From Tolypocladium sp. Sup5 PDA-1 (taxonomy: Eukaryota; Ascomycota; Sordariomycetes; Hypocreales; Ophiocordycipitaceae): a DNA stretch of 64,000 bases. Positions 34,540-45,960 of the stretch are shown here, piece by piece (position 1 is the stretch's first letter; every line of letters starts with the position of its first letter). Both the position numbers and the translations under genes were made by a program. The DNA lies in NCBI GenBank assembly GCA_000750105.3, contig JPHH03000092.1, forward strand, positions 1 to 64,000, written 5' to 3'. The notes under the pieces are model-generated. The model saw nothing but the letters and a program-made list of their open reading frames with translations. It was not told the DNA's origin and made no database searches.

Positions 34540-35000
34540 CGAAAATCGCGGGCTGTCCTCTACACACGCGGCGATCATAGACGTACCTTGGATATCTCGC
34601 TCTCGCCAGTGGCTGCTCCTTTCTTGACTCGGTGAGAAGGTCGCGGCTGTCCATGTCTACGCTGCCGTTTGCCCCAGAAGAGATGCCCATCTGATGATTC
34701 TCAATGGTGTGACGATCCACTGTCTGCTTGTTGACTATTGGCACTCCCAAGACCACTGTCCATTTACTGCCTCTCGAAGACTCTGTGACCCGTTTAGTCC
34801 AATCGGACGAGACAGTTTTACGTGAGGCTTACAAGGGAGGCTATCCATAGTTAGTCCTGTCCACTTTCAGACTTTGTGGGTCCCAGCGATCTTTTGCTGT
34901 GTTGTCTATTTGTTCACTTAGACAATAGCTGGTCGAGTGTCCATTTCTTGACCTTCGCAGCGTGCGGCAATCCCGGCGACAGCAAGTCGACGAATCGACA
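34540..35000 (+). repeat. Unclassified dispersed repeat, copy 2
   Basis: It matches 35395-35760 in the same order: ggcgatcatagacgtac / ggcgaccatagacgaac, ctttcttgactcg / gtttcttgactcg, agtcc..t..gacgagacagttttacgtgaggctt-like segment, tttgttcacttagacaatag and ttgaccttcgcag. The unit also matches 9290-9605. No conserved ORF runs through the copies. Confidence 0.6.
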
Positions 35001-35389
35001 AGTTGACGCCCTCGCAGACCTCAACCGGAATCCAAGTGCGGCCACGGGCTCGAGTGGGTTCGACGCACGACGAGCAGCTGACTATAACATGATCATCGTG
35101 CCGCTGCGAGATTGGGGAGTGACGTATCATTCTTCTAGAATAAGATGACTATGTGGTTCCCGTCTCATTGTTCTCTGTTTGTCTCTTCCCTCGTCACATC
35201 TTGGTCAGATCCAATGGCATGAACACAACTACGCGGCAATACACCGCATAGTAGTAGAGGAGCCTGCTGATTGGTTCTGAGATAAGAGTCTAAGGCCCGC
35301 CTTGTGGCTGACATCGTGCAGGGCTTGTCGAGTTCATTCAGATGAGGTGCTTCTAAACGTGAGTGGAGCGCTACAATACGTTGGCTACC

Positions 35390-35910
35390 TTCTACGCACA
35401 AGGCGACCATAGACGAACTTTGGCACCTGGCTCTTACCCGAAGCAGCCCGTTTCTTGACTCGCTGGAAATTTTGCAGGCTTTACGGCTACACTCAGGGCC
35501 TATTGTCGACTCTGAGAGACCGCATCGCTATGGCTACAAGTCCCAAGGTTGGCTCGCGCAACTTATTGCCGCGGAAGGTCGGTTCAGTCCGCTTAGAGGA
35601 GACACGTTTTCGTTAGGCTTTTACGGCAACAAGCTTCCGAGGCTTACTCTACTCCTATTCATTACAGACTTGATGGGTCTACAGTGATCCTACGGTGCGT
35701 TGTCCCTGTGTTCCCTTAGACGATAGTGGATGAACTTCCACCATTGACCTACGCAGAGGCACTAGCACAACGTACAGTACCTAGCTACGAAATTTCCCGC
35801 CTGTACTTGGCGTCTGCCTATGATTTTCTCGTGACTATCATGGTCCGTTATTATCTCTTTGGTGTATAAATTCGACCGCTGCCTGTTGAGACCATAATAG
35901 CGACTGCCGC
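35390..35910 (+). repeat. Unclassified dispersed repeat, copy 3
   Basis: Compared with the copy at 9290-10070, this one keeps both the left part (cagggc..attttcgactctgagagaccgcat-like block) and the right part (ggcgtctgcct, gttcgacc.ctgcctgttga) but lacks about 300 bp between them. That indicates either a deletion here or an insertion in the 9.3-kb copy. Confidence 0.6.
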
Positions 35911-37383
35911 GGTGAGGCTTGGATTGTAGCGGACAGACGTGGGAAGAAACCGAAACTACGCCTGATCCAGTGTGAAGGCGCCAGTGTGTCTGTGGGAACC
36001 GTAAACGAGGTCGGTTCAAGAGATGGGAAGACACCTGATGTGAAAGTGACGACGACGAGAAACAGGAAGGCGAGAGGCACAGACTGGATGCCCTGGTACC
36101 TGCATGAGCGCGCTGGAACTGAAGGTTCAGTTGCAAAGGCCAATCAAATGGCGAAGGTGGGACGCTGCGATCCGGCCCATGGTTTTTACGTCCATGGCTT
36201 TGGCCGCTGTTCTTACGTAGATGGCTGTAAAAGTACAGACAGACTGACGAGAGATAGCGAGAGATTCTTCCCTTCCAGAAGCCATCTGCTAAACCCGCAA
36301 TCATCTAGCCACCCGGGATCAATAAACCCGCAACTTCGTCGTCTCAACCTCCACGCTTCAGCGGTTAATGCACTTGTAGATCGTATATCGCGCCCCGATC
36401 TTCTTATCCCAGTCTAGCCTGATAACGATTGCTAGGAGGTTGTGAAGTTAGTGTTGTGATTGAGGGTTAGCACGCTGTGGAGGGGGTTGGTGAGACGAAG
36501 AGCGGGGGCCCAGTGAGCGATGGAGGGGCAGGATAATTGAAGCCGGAATCGAGCATGGTCGCCATTTGGAACAAACGATAGGAAAGAGCGAGATCCTCTG
36601 CTTTGCGAAGAATATGCCCTTTGTTCAGATTGTGTAGCCTGCGAACATCTTTGATGCCGTCGGTTGCTGTCTGAGAGGGGCAGAACATCACCGAGTGTTT
36701 CCTCTCCCCAAGGCTCGGACATCCCAGTGATCCCACACACCACCACCACACACACCGCCATTTGAAACGACTCTCAACAAGCCCCCACAGCGTGGATGAG
36801 CCAATCACCCAGGACGCAATGGTCTCGGCAGCCAGTTCGCCGGGCTGGCCGGCATCTGGGCTCACCGGGACGTGGCAGTTGTCGCATTCCCGCACTCCAT
36901 TAGCAAGCAAGACAAGACCAGACTACGGATGGGGGATGGGGGAGAGGATGCATGTTGGGTAGTACGGTAGTTAGCCCAGCTTTGTTACATACATCGTACC
37001 GACGTCCAATCTACGTATGTAGTAGAAGCCACCACCATGAACTCCTGACCCCCGGATGTGGTCATGTCGCCAGTGGAAAGCTTGCTAGAGCAACTGATAT
37101 CGCCCTAGGAGGCACTTCGGAATGGTTAATGGCTCCATATCACGGGCGCTTTGGAAACGTCACTTATATCAGTGCTGCGTCTGCACCACTCTCTCTGATG
37201 ATACACGTCCCCATTGCCCCGGTACCTGATTCAAACTCAGCTCAGCGCTCCTGCTCCTCGTTCTTTGAAGTCGGTATAAATCCACTCCTTCCTTTCTTCC
37301 CTTCCTTCCAACAGTGTCTTACCCTTCAGTCGACTCCGAAGGAATTCGACAACAACAAGGTCTCCCGCGAAGCCATCGTATAC
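35911..37383. other. Intergenic, no gene recognised
   Basis: Several ORFs of 60-150 codons occur on both strands but none shows a domain, signal peptide or splice pattern I can support. The last 130 bases contain a pyrimidine-rich tract (ccttcctttcttcccttccttcc, 37285-37310) just upstream of the next gene, typical of fungal promoters. Confidence 0.5.
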
Positions 37384-38641
37384 CATGCGGATAGGCAAGA
37401 AGACGGCCATCGCCACCAGTGAGTCCAAACCCCGGGTCCCCGTCTGCGTCATCCGACCCTCTTGTCATGGATTTCACTGACGCCTATTACCACTCCCTCT
37501 GTGTAGACGCGGCCGGAGCTTATGGCGCACCATCCTCCTTCTGCCCCGGATCTGACGTCTGTTTTCGATGGGGAGTCCCCGAAGCGGCTGCCAGCTCGGG
37601 GTTGGACAACATCTATTTCCAGCTCCGGGCCTCTACTAGCTATGAGTGGGTTGGCCTCGGAATAGGGTCCCAGATGCGCGGCGCGGACATGTGTACGCCA
37701 ACGGGAACAACAACGCTACGCTCAGCACGAGACAAGGCACTGGGCACGTCATGCCGCAGTACGTGTAGAGGAGCGACGTTGAACTCCTCGAGGGATCTGG
37801 CATCAGCAACGAGGAGATGATTGCCAATGTCCGGTGTAGTTGTGGATGCAACAACCTCGATCTGTCGGGCTCATCAGGCTGGATAGCCGCCTGGAAGGGA
37901 GGCAGCCCCTTGAACTCGGAAAGCCCCTCGGCGAGCATCGACCACCACGACGGCAAGAACCTTTTTCCCGTGAACCTGGCTCGAGCCAGCGTCAGCTCCG
38001 ACACGAATCCCTTCCTGACTCCCCAAAACTCGACTGGCGGCAACGGAGACGGAGTGACGGAAGACAGCAGCACCCCCAACCAGACATTCATATACGCACG
38101 CGGCATCCTCATGACCGTCATCTTCGTCATCGGATACCCCATCGGATCAATGGTCATGCCAGTTATTGGCAGCTGGATCATCCACGCAAGCGGGCAAACA
38201 CTTGTTTTCCTCGGCATGTGGGCAGGATTTGGTATTGGGTGCACCCTCGCCCATCGCCTTGGCTTTGTGAGTACCCGCGCATCAAGATGCACTTACATCC
38301 ACACTCGCTGACCACGGTCTTCCCTGTTCTTCCAAAACACGCATACCCAGCTTGGTGTCTTCGTTTGCTCGCTGCTGGGCTTGCAACCCATCTTCGGGTG
38401 GCTTCATCATATGTACTATGTCAAGCACCAGGGGCGCAGCATCATCAGCCACATCCACATCTGGTACGGCCGCTCGCTCATGATAATCGGCATCGTCAAC
38501 GGCGGGCTGGGCCTGCAACTCGCAGGAAGCAATCGCCGCTTCGTCACTGCCTATATCGTTGTGACAGCACTTATGACGTTAATGTACCTCTCTTCAATCG
38601 TTGGCATCCTCAAGAACAGGCGGCGCAACACCAGCTTGTAG
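37384..38641 (+). pseudogene. DOMON / cytochrome b561 membrane protein, disrupted
   Basis: The encoded order is a short 5' exon, a DOMON-type heme domain (APSSFCPGSDVCFRWGVPE, YEWVGLGIGSQMRGADM), a Ser/Thr-rich linker and a b561 core. The core has paired histidines in TLAHRLGF, NTHTQLGV, WLHHMYYVKH and SHIHIWYGRS and ends in a basic tail (LKNRRRNTSL). Such proteins carry electrons across the membrane and are linked to ferric or extracellular redox enzymes. Exon 1 (37384-37418) joins 37491 by a GTGAGT...GTGTAG intron. Lesions: bases lost near 37692, an in-frame TAG near 37767, and an intron after HRLGF (GTGAGT at 38268) whose natural acceptor before NTHTQ appears as TTCCAA instead of TTCCAG. 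Confidence 0.82.
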
Positions 38642-38701
38642 GTGCGCTGGGTACAAGAGAGTAATGACGCGTGATGTTAGAGGGCACGTAATTTCCTCGG
38701 A

Positions 38702-38848
38702 GTCAAGGAAGTACTAGAGAAGAGGAAGCGCATCCTCGGCGAGGAACATCCAGATACGCTCCTGGCGATGAATCACCTCGCAAAAACGCTCGGAGACGTA
38801 GACCAACACGAGGCGGCAAAAATAGAGAAGGGTGTCCAGTCAGAATAG
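38702..38848 (+). pseudogene. Relic of a kinesin-light-chain-type TPR unit
   Basis: One frame of 48 codons contains EKRKRILGEEHPDTLLAMNH and then LAKTLGD before a TAG. This is the signature of the 42-residue TPR units that end many fungal STAND/NLR-like proteins. Only about one unit is left. It starts 60 bp after the b561 pseudogene. Confidence 0.72.
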
Positions 38849-39832
38849 ATCGCTCTGATTTGGAGTATCGAAAGACTCGATCGCCATATAGCGACCCGCC
38901 TGAATTTTCCATCCAAGCCGCGTCTCCAACTTTCCCCGCATTGGAAATCTTTCCAGCAACGCCTCAATTCGACTTCCCTACGTATTAGCGCCAGCCCCGT
39001 CGTTAAGGCTGAATTGAAGCTCCGGTCGAGAACACCTAAGCAAGCTAGATATGCCGAGCGAACCGTCTGACGCCGCCGACCGATCAAAAACCAGGACAGA
39101 GACATGGACCGGATAACATGAAGGGAGCGACCTGATGTGTGTTATTCGGTTTGCTGCTGGCTGCCTTGTTGCTGAACCAATCTGTCGCCGCCCTGCAACC
39201 ACAGGCTCCTACCTTCAAGAAAACAGCAGCCCGCAGCCTGACGGTGGTAGAAGGGGAGCCATAAAGCATCAGCCGATGGCCCGTTCGGTAGATTGCAGAG
39301 CTCATGAGTTCGTGTTAAATGGAGAAGATGAGGGTCATGATGATGTCAATGGCTTCATGACTTTGCACTGTCGCGTGTTGGTGCCTCCAACTGCTAAGGG
39401 TCCACAGTCTCCCAGAAACTTAACCGGTTATACGAGGTACAAAGTACAACAACACAAAGTAAAGTAAAGCACGAGCGGCTGCCTCGACGTGGCCTTCGAT
39501 CATCAATGAAGCAGGGAGCGGCGACTTCCGCCGAAGGTGATGGCCACAGCCACAGCGCCCGCGCGACTGAGCTAGTCAATGATAGGTGCCCGCAAGCTGT
39601 AGGCGTAGAGGACGACATGAAAGCTATCAGCCATCAGGCTGAGCCCAACGGCACCTACGGGATTATGAATCACTATATATATACATAGTGTGGGAGCAGT
39701 ACCGGGCGAACGTCGACGGCTGCCCTCTTCAATTAATAAACAGCGTGATACTGCCACATACCGCCACATACCCTTCACCAGAGAAATTGAAATTATCAAA
39801 CAGTCGGCATACCTTATTCGACATCATCAACC
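38849..39832. other. Upstream region of the cupredoxin gene, no gene
   Basis: Only short ORFs without domains occur. A TATA-like run (tatatatataca) lies at 39674-39686, about 150 bp before the next start codon, and could be its core promoter element. Confidence 0.45.
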
Positions 39833-40662
39833 ATGCATTGCACGAGTCTCAACGTCGCTATCTTAGCTGTGCTTGCCGCCGGGGCATCTGCTGAGATCTA
39901 CAAGGTCGAGGTCGGCAAGGGCGGGCTGACATTCACTCCTAATACCATCAAGGCCGACAAAGGAGACGTCGTCGAGTTCCACTTCAATGCGATGCACAGT
40001 GTTGTCGCTGGCGACTTCAAGAAGCCCTGCACTCCAGTCGCTAGTGGAGGATTCTACTCCGGTACCATGCCCATGGGTGATAAGGTTAGCCAAACTATTT
40101 ACTCTGTCTACTCGGGTGACATTTTCTCATGCGCGCGTGTTGGCGGATGCCGGAAAGCGAGTCACGCAGCCTTCTGTTCGTCAGCTAATCCTCGCTTCTA
40201 CAGTCTTACTTCTCGATCACTGTTAATAACACCGACCCCATGTTCTTCTACTGCGGCGTCGATGGCCACTGCCAGGGCGGCATGGTCGGCGTTATCAACC
40301 AGGGCTCCGATACGCTCGACGTGTTTAAGAGTGCTGCTGGAAACAGCGAGAACAGCATCAGCCCACAGGCTCCATTTGGCGGCACTCTGGGCTCCAGTGC
40401 CATGACGAGCGCAATGATGAGCTCATCAATGTCTACATCCACTGGATCGGCGTCTTCGCCTATGACCATGACTGGATCCCAGTCCATGACGACGACCATG
40501 GTGACTTCCGAAGCTTCGAGCACCGGGAGCACGACTGCCTCCGGATCGCCTTCACCATCACCGACCGGTAGCAGTCACCCGGGTGCTGCTGGACATTTAA
40601 CCAGTCCGATCGCCGACGTAACTGGTCTTGCCTTGGTCATCGCTGGTCTGCTTGCGCTATAA
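39833..40662 (+). CDS. GPI-type extracellular serine-rich cupredoxin
   Basis: Two exons, 39833-40084 and 40204-40662, are joined in phase 0 across a 119-nt intron (GTTAGC...TCTACAG), giving 236 residues. The N-terminus is a signal peptide (AILAVLAAGASA). The cupredoxin fold follows, with a first histidine in NAMHSVVAGDF and the Cys-His-Met end of a blue-copper site in FFYCGVDGHCQGGM. A Ser/Thr/Met-rich tail of about 90 residues and a hydrophobic C-terminus (GLALVIAGLLAL) indicate a GPI anchor. Such proteins sit on the cell surface or wall; their role in redox or copper handling is mostly uncharacterised. All splice and reading-frame features are intact. Confidence 0.9.
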
Positions 40663-40829
40663 AAGGGAAAGCTTGGTAAAGGATCAAGTCGAAGCGCAGG
40701 AGTGAATGGTTGGCAAAGGCAGACGCTTTGTAATATGGGGTAACAAAGCCAAGGTAGTAGACTGAGCCAAGAGGGAAATATGGGGGGAACAAATGGAAGC
40801 ATGGGCGATGCTACCACCGTTATTAGGCG

Positions 40830-41690
40830 GGGGCGTACAGCTTTCCCAATGACGATCAGGAGCAGGACCGCCTTGATATAGTCCACCATGTCTATTATCG
40901 TGCGCTCAATGATCGCCTCTTCCTTGCGCCGATTGACCCCAATGGGCTTCATATCCTCGATATCGGCACTGGCACTGGTATATGGCCAATCCACCTTGCT
41001 GATCTATATCCCGGCACCTCGATCCTTGGCAATGGCCTTAGCCCAATTCAGCCGTTATGGGTGCCTCCAAGCGTCCAGTTCATCGTTGACGACGTCGAGC
41101 TGGACTGGCTTGACGCCGCGAAATACGACTTCATGCACTGCCGATGTATGGCTGGATCTATCAAAGACTGGCCGCGATGATTTCGCCAGATCTATGATAA
41201 CCTCAAGCCGGGAGGGTGGGTAGAGTTCCAGGAAGCCGTCAATACACCCTATTCCGAGGATGGATCCCTGAAATCTGATAATCCGCTGGCGCAATTGATG
41301 AACGAACTCATGGACGCCTGTGATAGCATCGGCCGGACCTGGGACCCAGCGCCTTCTTTTAAGGAATGGGCCCAGGAAGCAGGCTTCACAAGAATCGAGA
41401 AGCGACGCTTTAAGCTGCCCGTCGGCAACTGGCCAAAGGACCCCCGGCTCAAGGAAATCGGCGCCTTTCTCAGCGTCAACTTCTTTGAGGGCGTCGAAGC
41501 TTTCACCGCTGCACCACTCAGGGATCTCATGGGTTGGGCGCAGGGGGAGGTAGAGGTTTTCAACGCGCTTGTGCGGGAAGCAGTTAAGCGCAGGCATATT
41601 CACGTCATTTTCGATTCCTTGTGGTCACGGCAACGAAACAATATTCGTGTGATCTCTGTTCAGATCCCATGTGAACTAAGGCTCGCCTAA
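40830..41690 (+). pseudogene. LaeA-like SAM-dependent methyltransferase, broken
   Basis: The sequence begins inside the family's N-terminal part (FPNDDQEQDRLDIVHH) without a start codon. It continues with the SAM-binding LHILDIGTGTGIWPIHLAD, then WLDAAKYDFMHCRCMAGSI, an in-frame TGA at about 41177-41179, and YDNLKPGGWVEFQE. The C-terminal GEVEVFNALVREAVKRR ends correctly near IHVIFD, where one base is missing near 41615. Related proteins include LaeA-type regulators and many secondary-metabolite methyltransferases. With no start, one nonsense codon and a frameshift, it is not functional as read. Confidence 0.85.
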
Positions 41691-41717
41691 CACGACGCCT
41701 ACGAGGAGCACGGGGCC

Positions 41718-42440
41718 GTACGATCGTGCTTTCCAGCAACACCTGATCGATCACAATATCTTTCCTGACAGCTACGAGTATCCAGATGGTCGATTGCCAC
41801 CGGAACCCGAGAACATGGACGAGATCCTTCAAGCACTAGCTAAGCCTAGAGCATCTCTATCTAATCTCGATTCACAAACGATGACTTCTGAAAGTTCAAG
41901 CGCGTAGATACGCATCTATCAAAAGAATGACAAGTCACGAGAACCGACAATCGAAGGAGACATTGGGGACAGCAAATGTGTTGCTGTTGAGATCCCGTTC
42001 ACGAACCTCGACCACCTGACTGATGGTACACTTGTGCCGGGATCTGTATTATGGCGCACGCCCCGAACAACTCGACCGACGAGTACGCAAGGACTTGGGT
42101 GGTCATGCCATCCCTTCCACCTAAGAAGACCTTCCGGTGGCCCCAAACTTCTTCGTTGCAGTGAAAGGACTGATGGATCAACCGCGGTGGCCAAACGACA
42201 ACTTTCCTATGATATGGAATTGGGAGCAAGGGGTCTAAACACTCTTCAGTCATATAACAGCTCCTCTGCTTCCCGTGATAACCGAACTTATACCATCGGT
42301 TGCACCTACCAAGGCTGCCGCTGGTTACATACGAGGAACCTGTTCACGGTGGCGCGTTATGTTGGGCGAAGTTTGCTTCAAACCAGAAGGATGCAGAATC
42401 CAGCCACACCAAATGGCAAGTCAGAGTGGGTGCCTTTGTC
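41718..42440 (+). pseudogene. DUF7924-like fungal protein, degenerate
   Basis: Pieces in three frames follow the order of a common fungal protein family: YDRAFQQHLIDHNIFPDSYE and YPDGRLPPEPEN; then LYYGARPEQLDRRVRKDLGG, HAIPST and PVAPNFFVAVKG; then AVAKRQLSYDMELGARGLNT, LQSY and TYTIGCTYQG. Stops and frame changes separate the pieces. I assign the family from memory as DUF7924-like; its function is unknown. It abuts the methyltransferase pseudogene with almost no spacer. Confidence 0.65.
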
Positions 42441-42719
42441 GCAAAGAGCAGTCAGCCGCGGCGACGAGTGTCATGACGCCGTCATCAGATGGAGCAACCA
42501 ATCAGTGTGCTATTAGTCCGAGTTGAGTCTTTTCGGGGCATAAATTCAATGGACCATGCGGCAGGGAGGATGTCGCGGTTATAATATGGACTCGGCCTCA
42601 TCTGCTCACGTCAGAACCTGTGCCCAGATTCATTCGTTTGTACCTTCGCCATCGTTCTGGTGGACGTCATTTTATCTCGGATGCTTGGATAATAAAGATC
42701 AGGTCTGCCGCTTTAATGC

Positions 42720-43333
42720 TAAGCCAAGATTTCGCATCGTCGACATCATCGACAGACATGCTATCTCGAAAGACAATATGGTATATCTCAACCGACATGG
42801 ATACTTCACACAAATACCCTTCGTTGAGTCCACGCCAGATTTCGATGTGGTCTTGGAGCCCAACCGTGGACTGCGCCCAAAGGCGTTATTCAAACATCCG
42901 TTTATAGCCAGAACTCGTGGGAGCTGGCTTCGACAAACCTTCGAATGCTTGGTACTATACACTACGGTTCCCACGAGTGTTGAAGATCCATGACGATCGC
43001 TCGTTCACTACTACTACTAGCTTCGGTGGAACTGCAGGACATGGCCCAAAAAGCTTAGAGATACTTGACAATTGCGAAGGGGAAGAGAAAATCTGGTTTA
43101 GAAGATTGCGAGGTCACAGGCACTGGTTTGGGGGATCAACGTTATCTCCCAGCGTCGACTCGGTTTCTGTGGTGGACATTCGTGCCGCTAGCCAAGGTGA
43201 GAAGCAACAGGAAGACGGGGGACGAGCGGTTGAGCTCCCGAGCCCTGATAATGTTTCCCTCGATTCATCGAAGCGAAAGATGGATTCCGAGAATGCACGG
43301 CATGGTACGGTCAAACGAGCAAAACTGGACTAG
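42720..43333 (+). pseudogene. C-terminal fragment of a DNA-ligase-like fungal protein
   Basis: A first frame reads KPRFRIVDIIDRHAISKDNM and LRPKALFKHPF. After a frame change near 42912, a second frame reads VGAGFDKPSNAWYYTLRFPR and VLKIHDDRSF, ending in a basic, Ser-rich tail at 43333. The second segment is typical of the C-terminus of ATP-dependent DNA-ligase-domain proteins of filamentous fungi (RFPR..KIH..R motif). The nucleotidyl-transferase core with its lysine is absent. The link to a specific ligase subfamily is uncertain. Confidence 0.6.
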
Positions 43334-44789
43334 AAAATTGTGTAGCCATATCGAAAACTTAAGCAATGAGTGGTGATCATCAATTTTTGGCGCTTGGCAA
43401 GGAGGGAACGAAAGCACTGTAGCTGCCTTATCCAACAGCATTCAAACCCGGCAAGGTGGCTGTGTCATGGCCAGGCTGGCGCATCATTCAGTAATGATGA
43501 TTGACTTGTGGTCGAATGATTGATAGTAATCACATACCATTCATTTTATTCACGCCCTGCCCTACATACTGATTCATTGCATTGAAAGTACGGCAATGCA
43601 TCCTTCCCTGCATTTTACTTTCTTGGCATGCAACTGTTAAGAAATTAGCCTAATTTTATATCAATTTGCTTAACAACTGCACCCCGAATCGCCGCAGTCG
43701 CGCTCTGCGCAGGCTTTCGTAGCGGCCAGTGCGGAGCAGCTGACGAGCGACACCTTTGCCCTCGCTCGGCAAACTGGAAGTGTCTGATAGCCTTCATCTA
43801 TGCGAGAGGCTTGGTAGGGGTCTTGGCACCAGACGATATACACCGACTTGCAGATCACGGGCCGCACAACAAGGGGTGCCAATGCCGGCGGCTTTTGTGT
43901 GTAGGTTATTCGCGTGGTAAAGAGACCAGATGGCGCTCTATTTTCTAGTCGAAGCATAGCGCTAGCATCTCCTATGGCATCTTACTTATATATTGAGAAG
44001 GCTACACGTAGTATTATGAAGCTCATAATGTTGACTAGATTAGGTTCCAAACCTCAGGCGGAAAACAACCATTGATCCAGTAATCGCCATTTGGGGTCCC
44101 TGCGAGAAAGGGCCCATTCCTTGCCAGCACGTTATTCGGACTCACACCCTGGACATGGTAGGAGACGGGGAAGCGCTTCGCCGTGGCTAGCGACTCAGTC
44201 CTGTCTGCCGACATCCACCGGCCATCATTGTGTCTGGCTTTGCTTACAACTGCCAGCCTGAAGTCGAGCGACTCGAAGAGCGAGCTTTGGTCCAGTTGGA
44301 CATGTTTACCACAAAGGAGCTCATGTCGCCGATAACGGCGGCAATCCAGATCTCGAGAGAGATTCTCACGTGAGACGGGCCAGAGCGTAGACCCAGGCTT
44401 CAGTTGTCTGCGTTTTAATGCTTTGGCGAATGGCCTGGGCCACAGTCCCAAGAGCGACCGGCTTGCGGGTAAGGAGGTCACAAGCCGGGAGACTCGCCCA
44501 ATAAGGAAGCACGGCATTTTGCACATGCACTCCTTAGCCTTCTTCGGCGGGAAACATGGACTCCGAGCGTCCGCGGAGGTCAAAAGCATTGGTAATGCTG
44601 ACTGTCCGGGTTGAGCTCCGTGGCAAGACCGCCACGGTCGCCATCACTGCCAGCTATGCCGCCACTACATTGCAGTCGCTAACAAACGACACCGGACTGG
44701 GCCTTGCTGTGAGAGAAGCCATTGTCTTGCTGCGCAGCCCTTGCACAGTCTTGCGCGGCAGAAAGATTATCCTCGTTAATTCCGGTGGT
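43334..44789. other. Gap with two unassigned minus-strand ORFs
   Basis: ORFs on the minus strand at 43957-43670 (Cys-containing C-terminus RDCGDSGCSC) and 44589-44035 (184 codons) might belong to one decayed gene, but neither has a domain or signal peptide that I can support. An AT-rich stretch lies at 43540-43670. Confidence 0.35.
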
Positions 44790-45880
44790 TTACTCCCCAA
44801 CCGCGGAGTATGCATTGAGCGCAAGCTGACCCCCAAGGTGCGCGTACAAGACGTTACCGCCACCAAGCTGACCCCCTTTAATGAGATCAATCATTCCTGC
44901 CAGACTTTTCCCCTCGTATACCGGATCCGTGATAAACGCCTCCGTCTGAGCACCAAACTTCATTGCCGCTATGGTCGTCTCATCGGGGATGCCGTAGACT
45001 CCTGCGTTATACTCGTCCTTAAGGATCACATCATCTTCGGTAATGTCGCTCTCAGCTAGCCCAATCTTGGTCCCGGTAAACTTGGCGATGCGCAGGACCT
45101 GGTCAAATGTCTCCTTGGGCTTGCCCGAGGCGTCGATGCCAATGATCTTGCGGGTGGGTGACCCATGCTTCTGCGCTAGCTTGAAGCCGGCAACCATACC
45201 AGCCATGGTCGAGCCCGTGACGGCGCATACCACGATTGTGTCGAAGAAGACTCCAAGCTCCTTCTCCTGCGCCTCGACCTCAAAGGCCCAGCGCGCGAAT
45301 CCAAGTCCGCCAAGCGGATGGTCGGACGCTCCCGCGGGGACGTAGTATGGCTTGCCGCCTTTAGATTCGATTTCGGCAGTAAGGCGGGCTAGCGTAGTCT
45401 TATGCCCGATACCAAAAGCTGCAGGATCGAGGTTTACGTTTGCGCCCATGAGCCTAGACAGCTGGATATTGCCGACCTTTTCGTAGCCTGGGTCGGTCCA
45501 ATCGACCCACTGCTCCTGGACCGTGGCCGCCTTGAGGCCCAATTTGGCTGCCACGGCGGAGACCTGTCGCGTGTGGTTGGACTGGATTCCGCCGATTGAT
45601 ACGAGCGTGTCGCATCCTTGAGCCAGAGCCTCAGATGCGAGGTACCTGCATTGTCAGCGACTCCTTGGTGCTCCAACATGAGGAATACTTACTCTAGTTT
45701 CCGCGTCTTGTTGCCTCCGTAGGCGAGGCCAGAGTTGCAGTCTTCCCGCTTTGCGTAAATGTTGACCTTGCCTCCAAGAGCAGCAGTCATGCGCGCGAGG
45801 TGTTGAACGGGCGAGGGGCCAAAGAGGAACGACTCCCGAGGGATGCTAGCAAACGGCTCTGGAAGCTTGACTTGGGCCAT
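44790..45880 (-). CDS. 1-aminocyclopropane-1-carboxylate (ACC) deaminase
   Basis: Two exons, 45880-45693 and 45645-44790, are joined across a 47-nt intron (GTAAGT...ATGCAG), giving 347 residues, the usual length for the family. This PLP-dependent enzyme opens the ring of ACC to give 2-oxobutyrate and ammonia. Visible marks are the PLP-lysine segment AYGGNKTRKLEY, the SIGGIQSNHTRQVSA loop, PAGASDHPLGGLGF and the C-terminal GGNVLYAHLGGQLALN. No targeting signal is seen, so it is cytosolic. In plant-associated fungi and bacteria the enzyme lowers plant ethylene by using its precursor. Related D-cysteine desulfhydrases are an alternative, but the overall sequence fits ACC deaminase. It is one of the few undamaged genes here. 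Confidence 0.92.
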
Positions 45881-45954
45881 TTTTAAAAACTAACAGAGCG
45901 GCTCGGCTGTGTCTGCCTCGGGCTTGACAACGAGCTAGACTTCCCTCTGGCTGC

Positions 45955-45960
45955 TTTATA
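45955..45960 (-). promoter_or_regulatory. TATA box of the ACC deaminase gene
   Basis: TATAAA on the minus strand lies 75 bp upstream of the start codon, a normal distance for fungal genes with a TATA-type promoter. Confidence 0.55.

Noticed and set aside
35986..36417. 143-codon plus-strand ORF
   Set aside because: No recognisable motif and no supporting context.
37840..38664. 274-codon plus-strand ORF across the b561 gene
   Set aside because: Out-of-frame shadow rich in Arg, His and Gln; the b561 histidine motifs are in the other frame.
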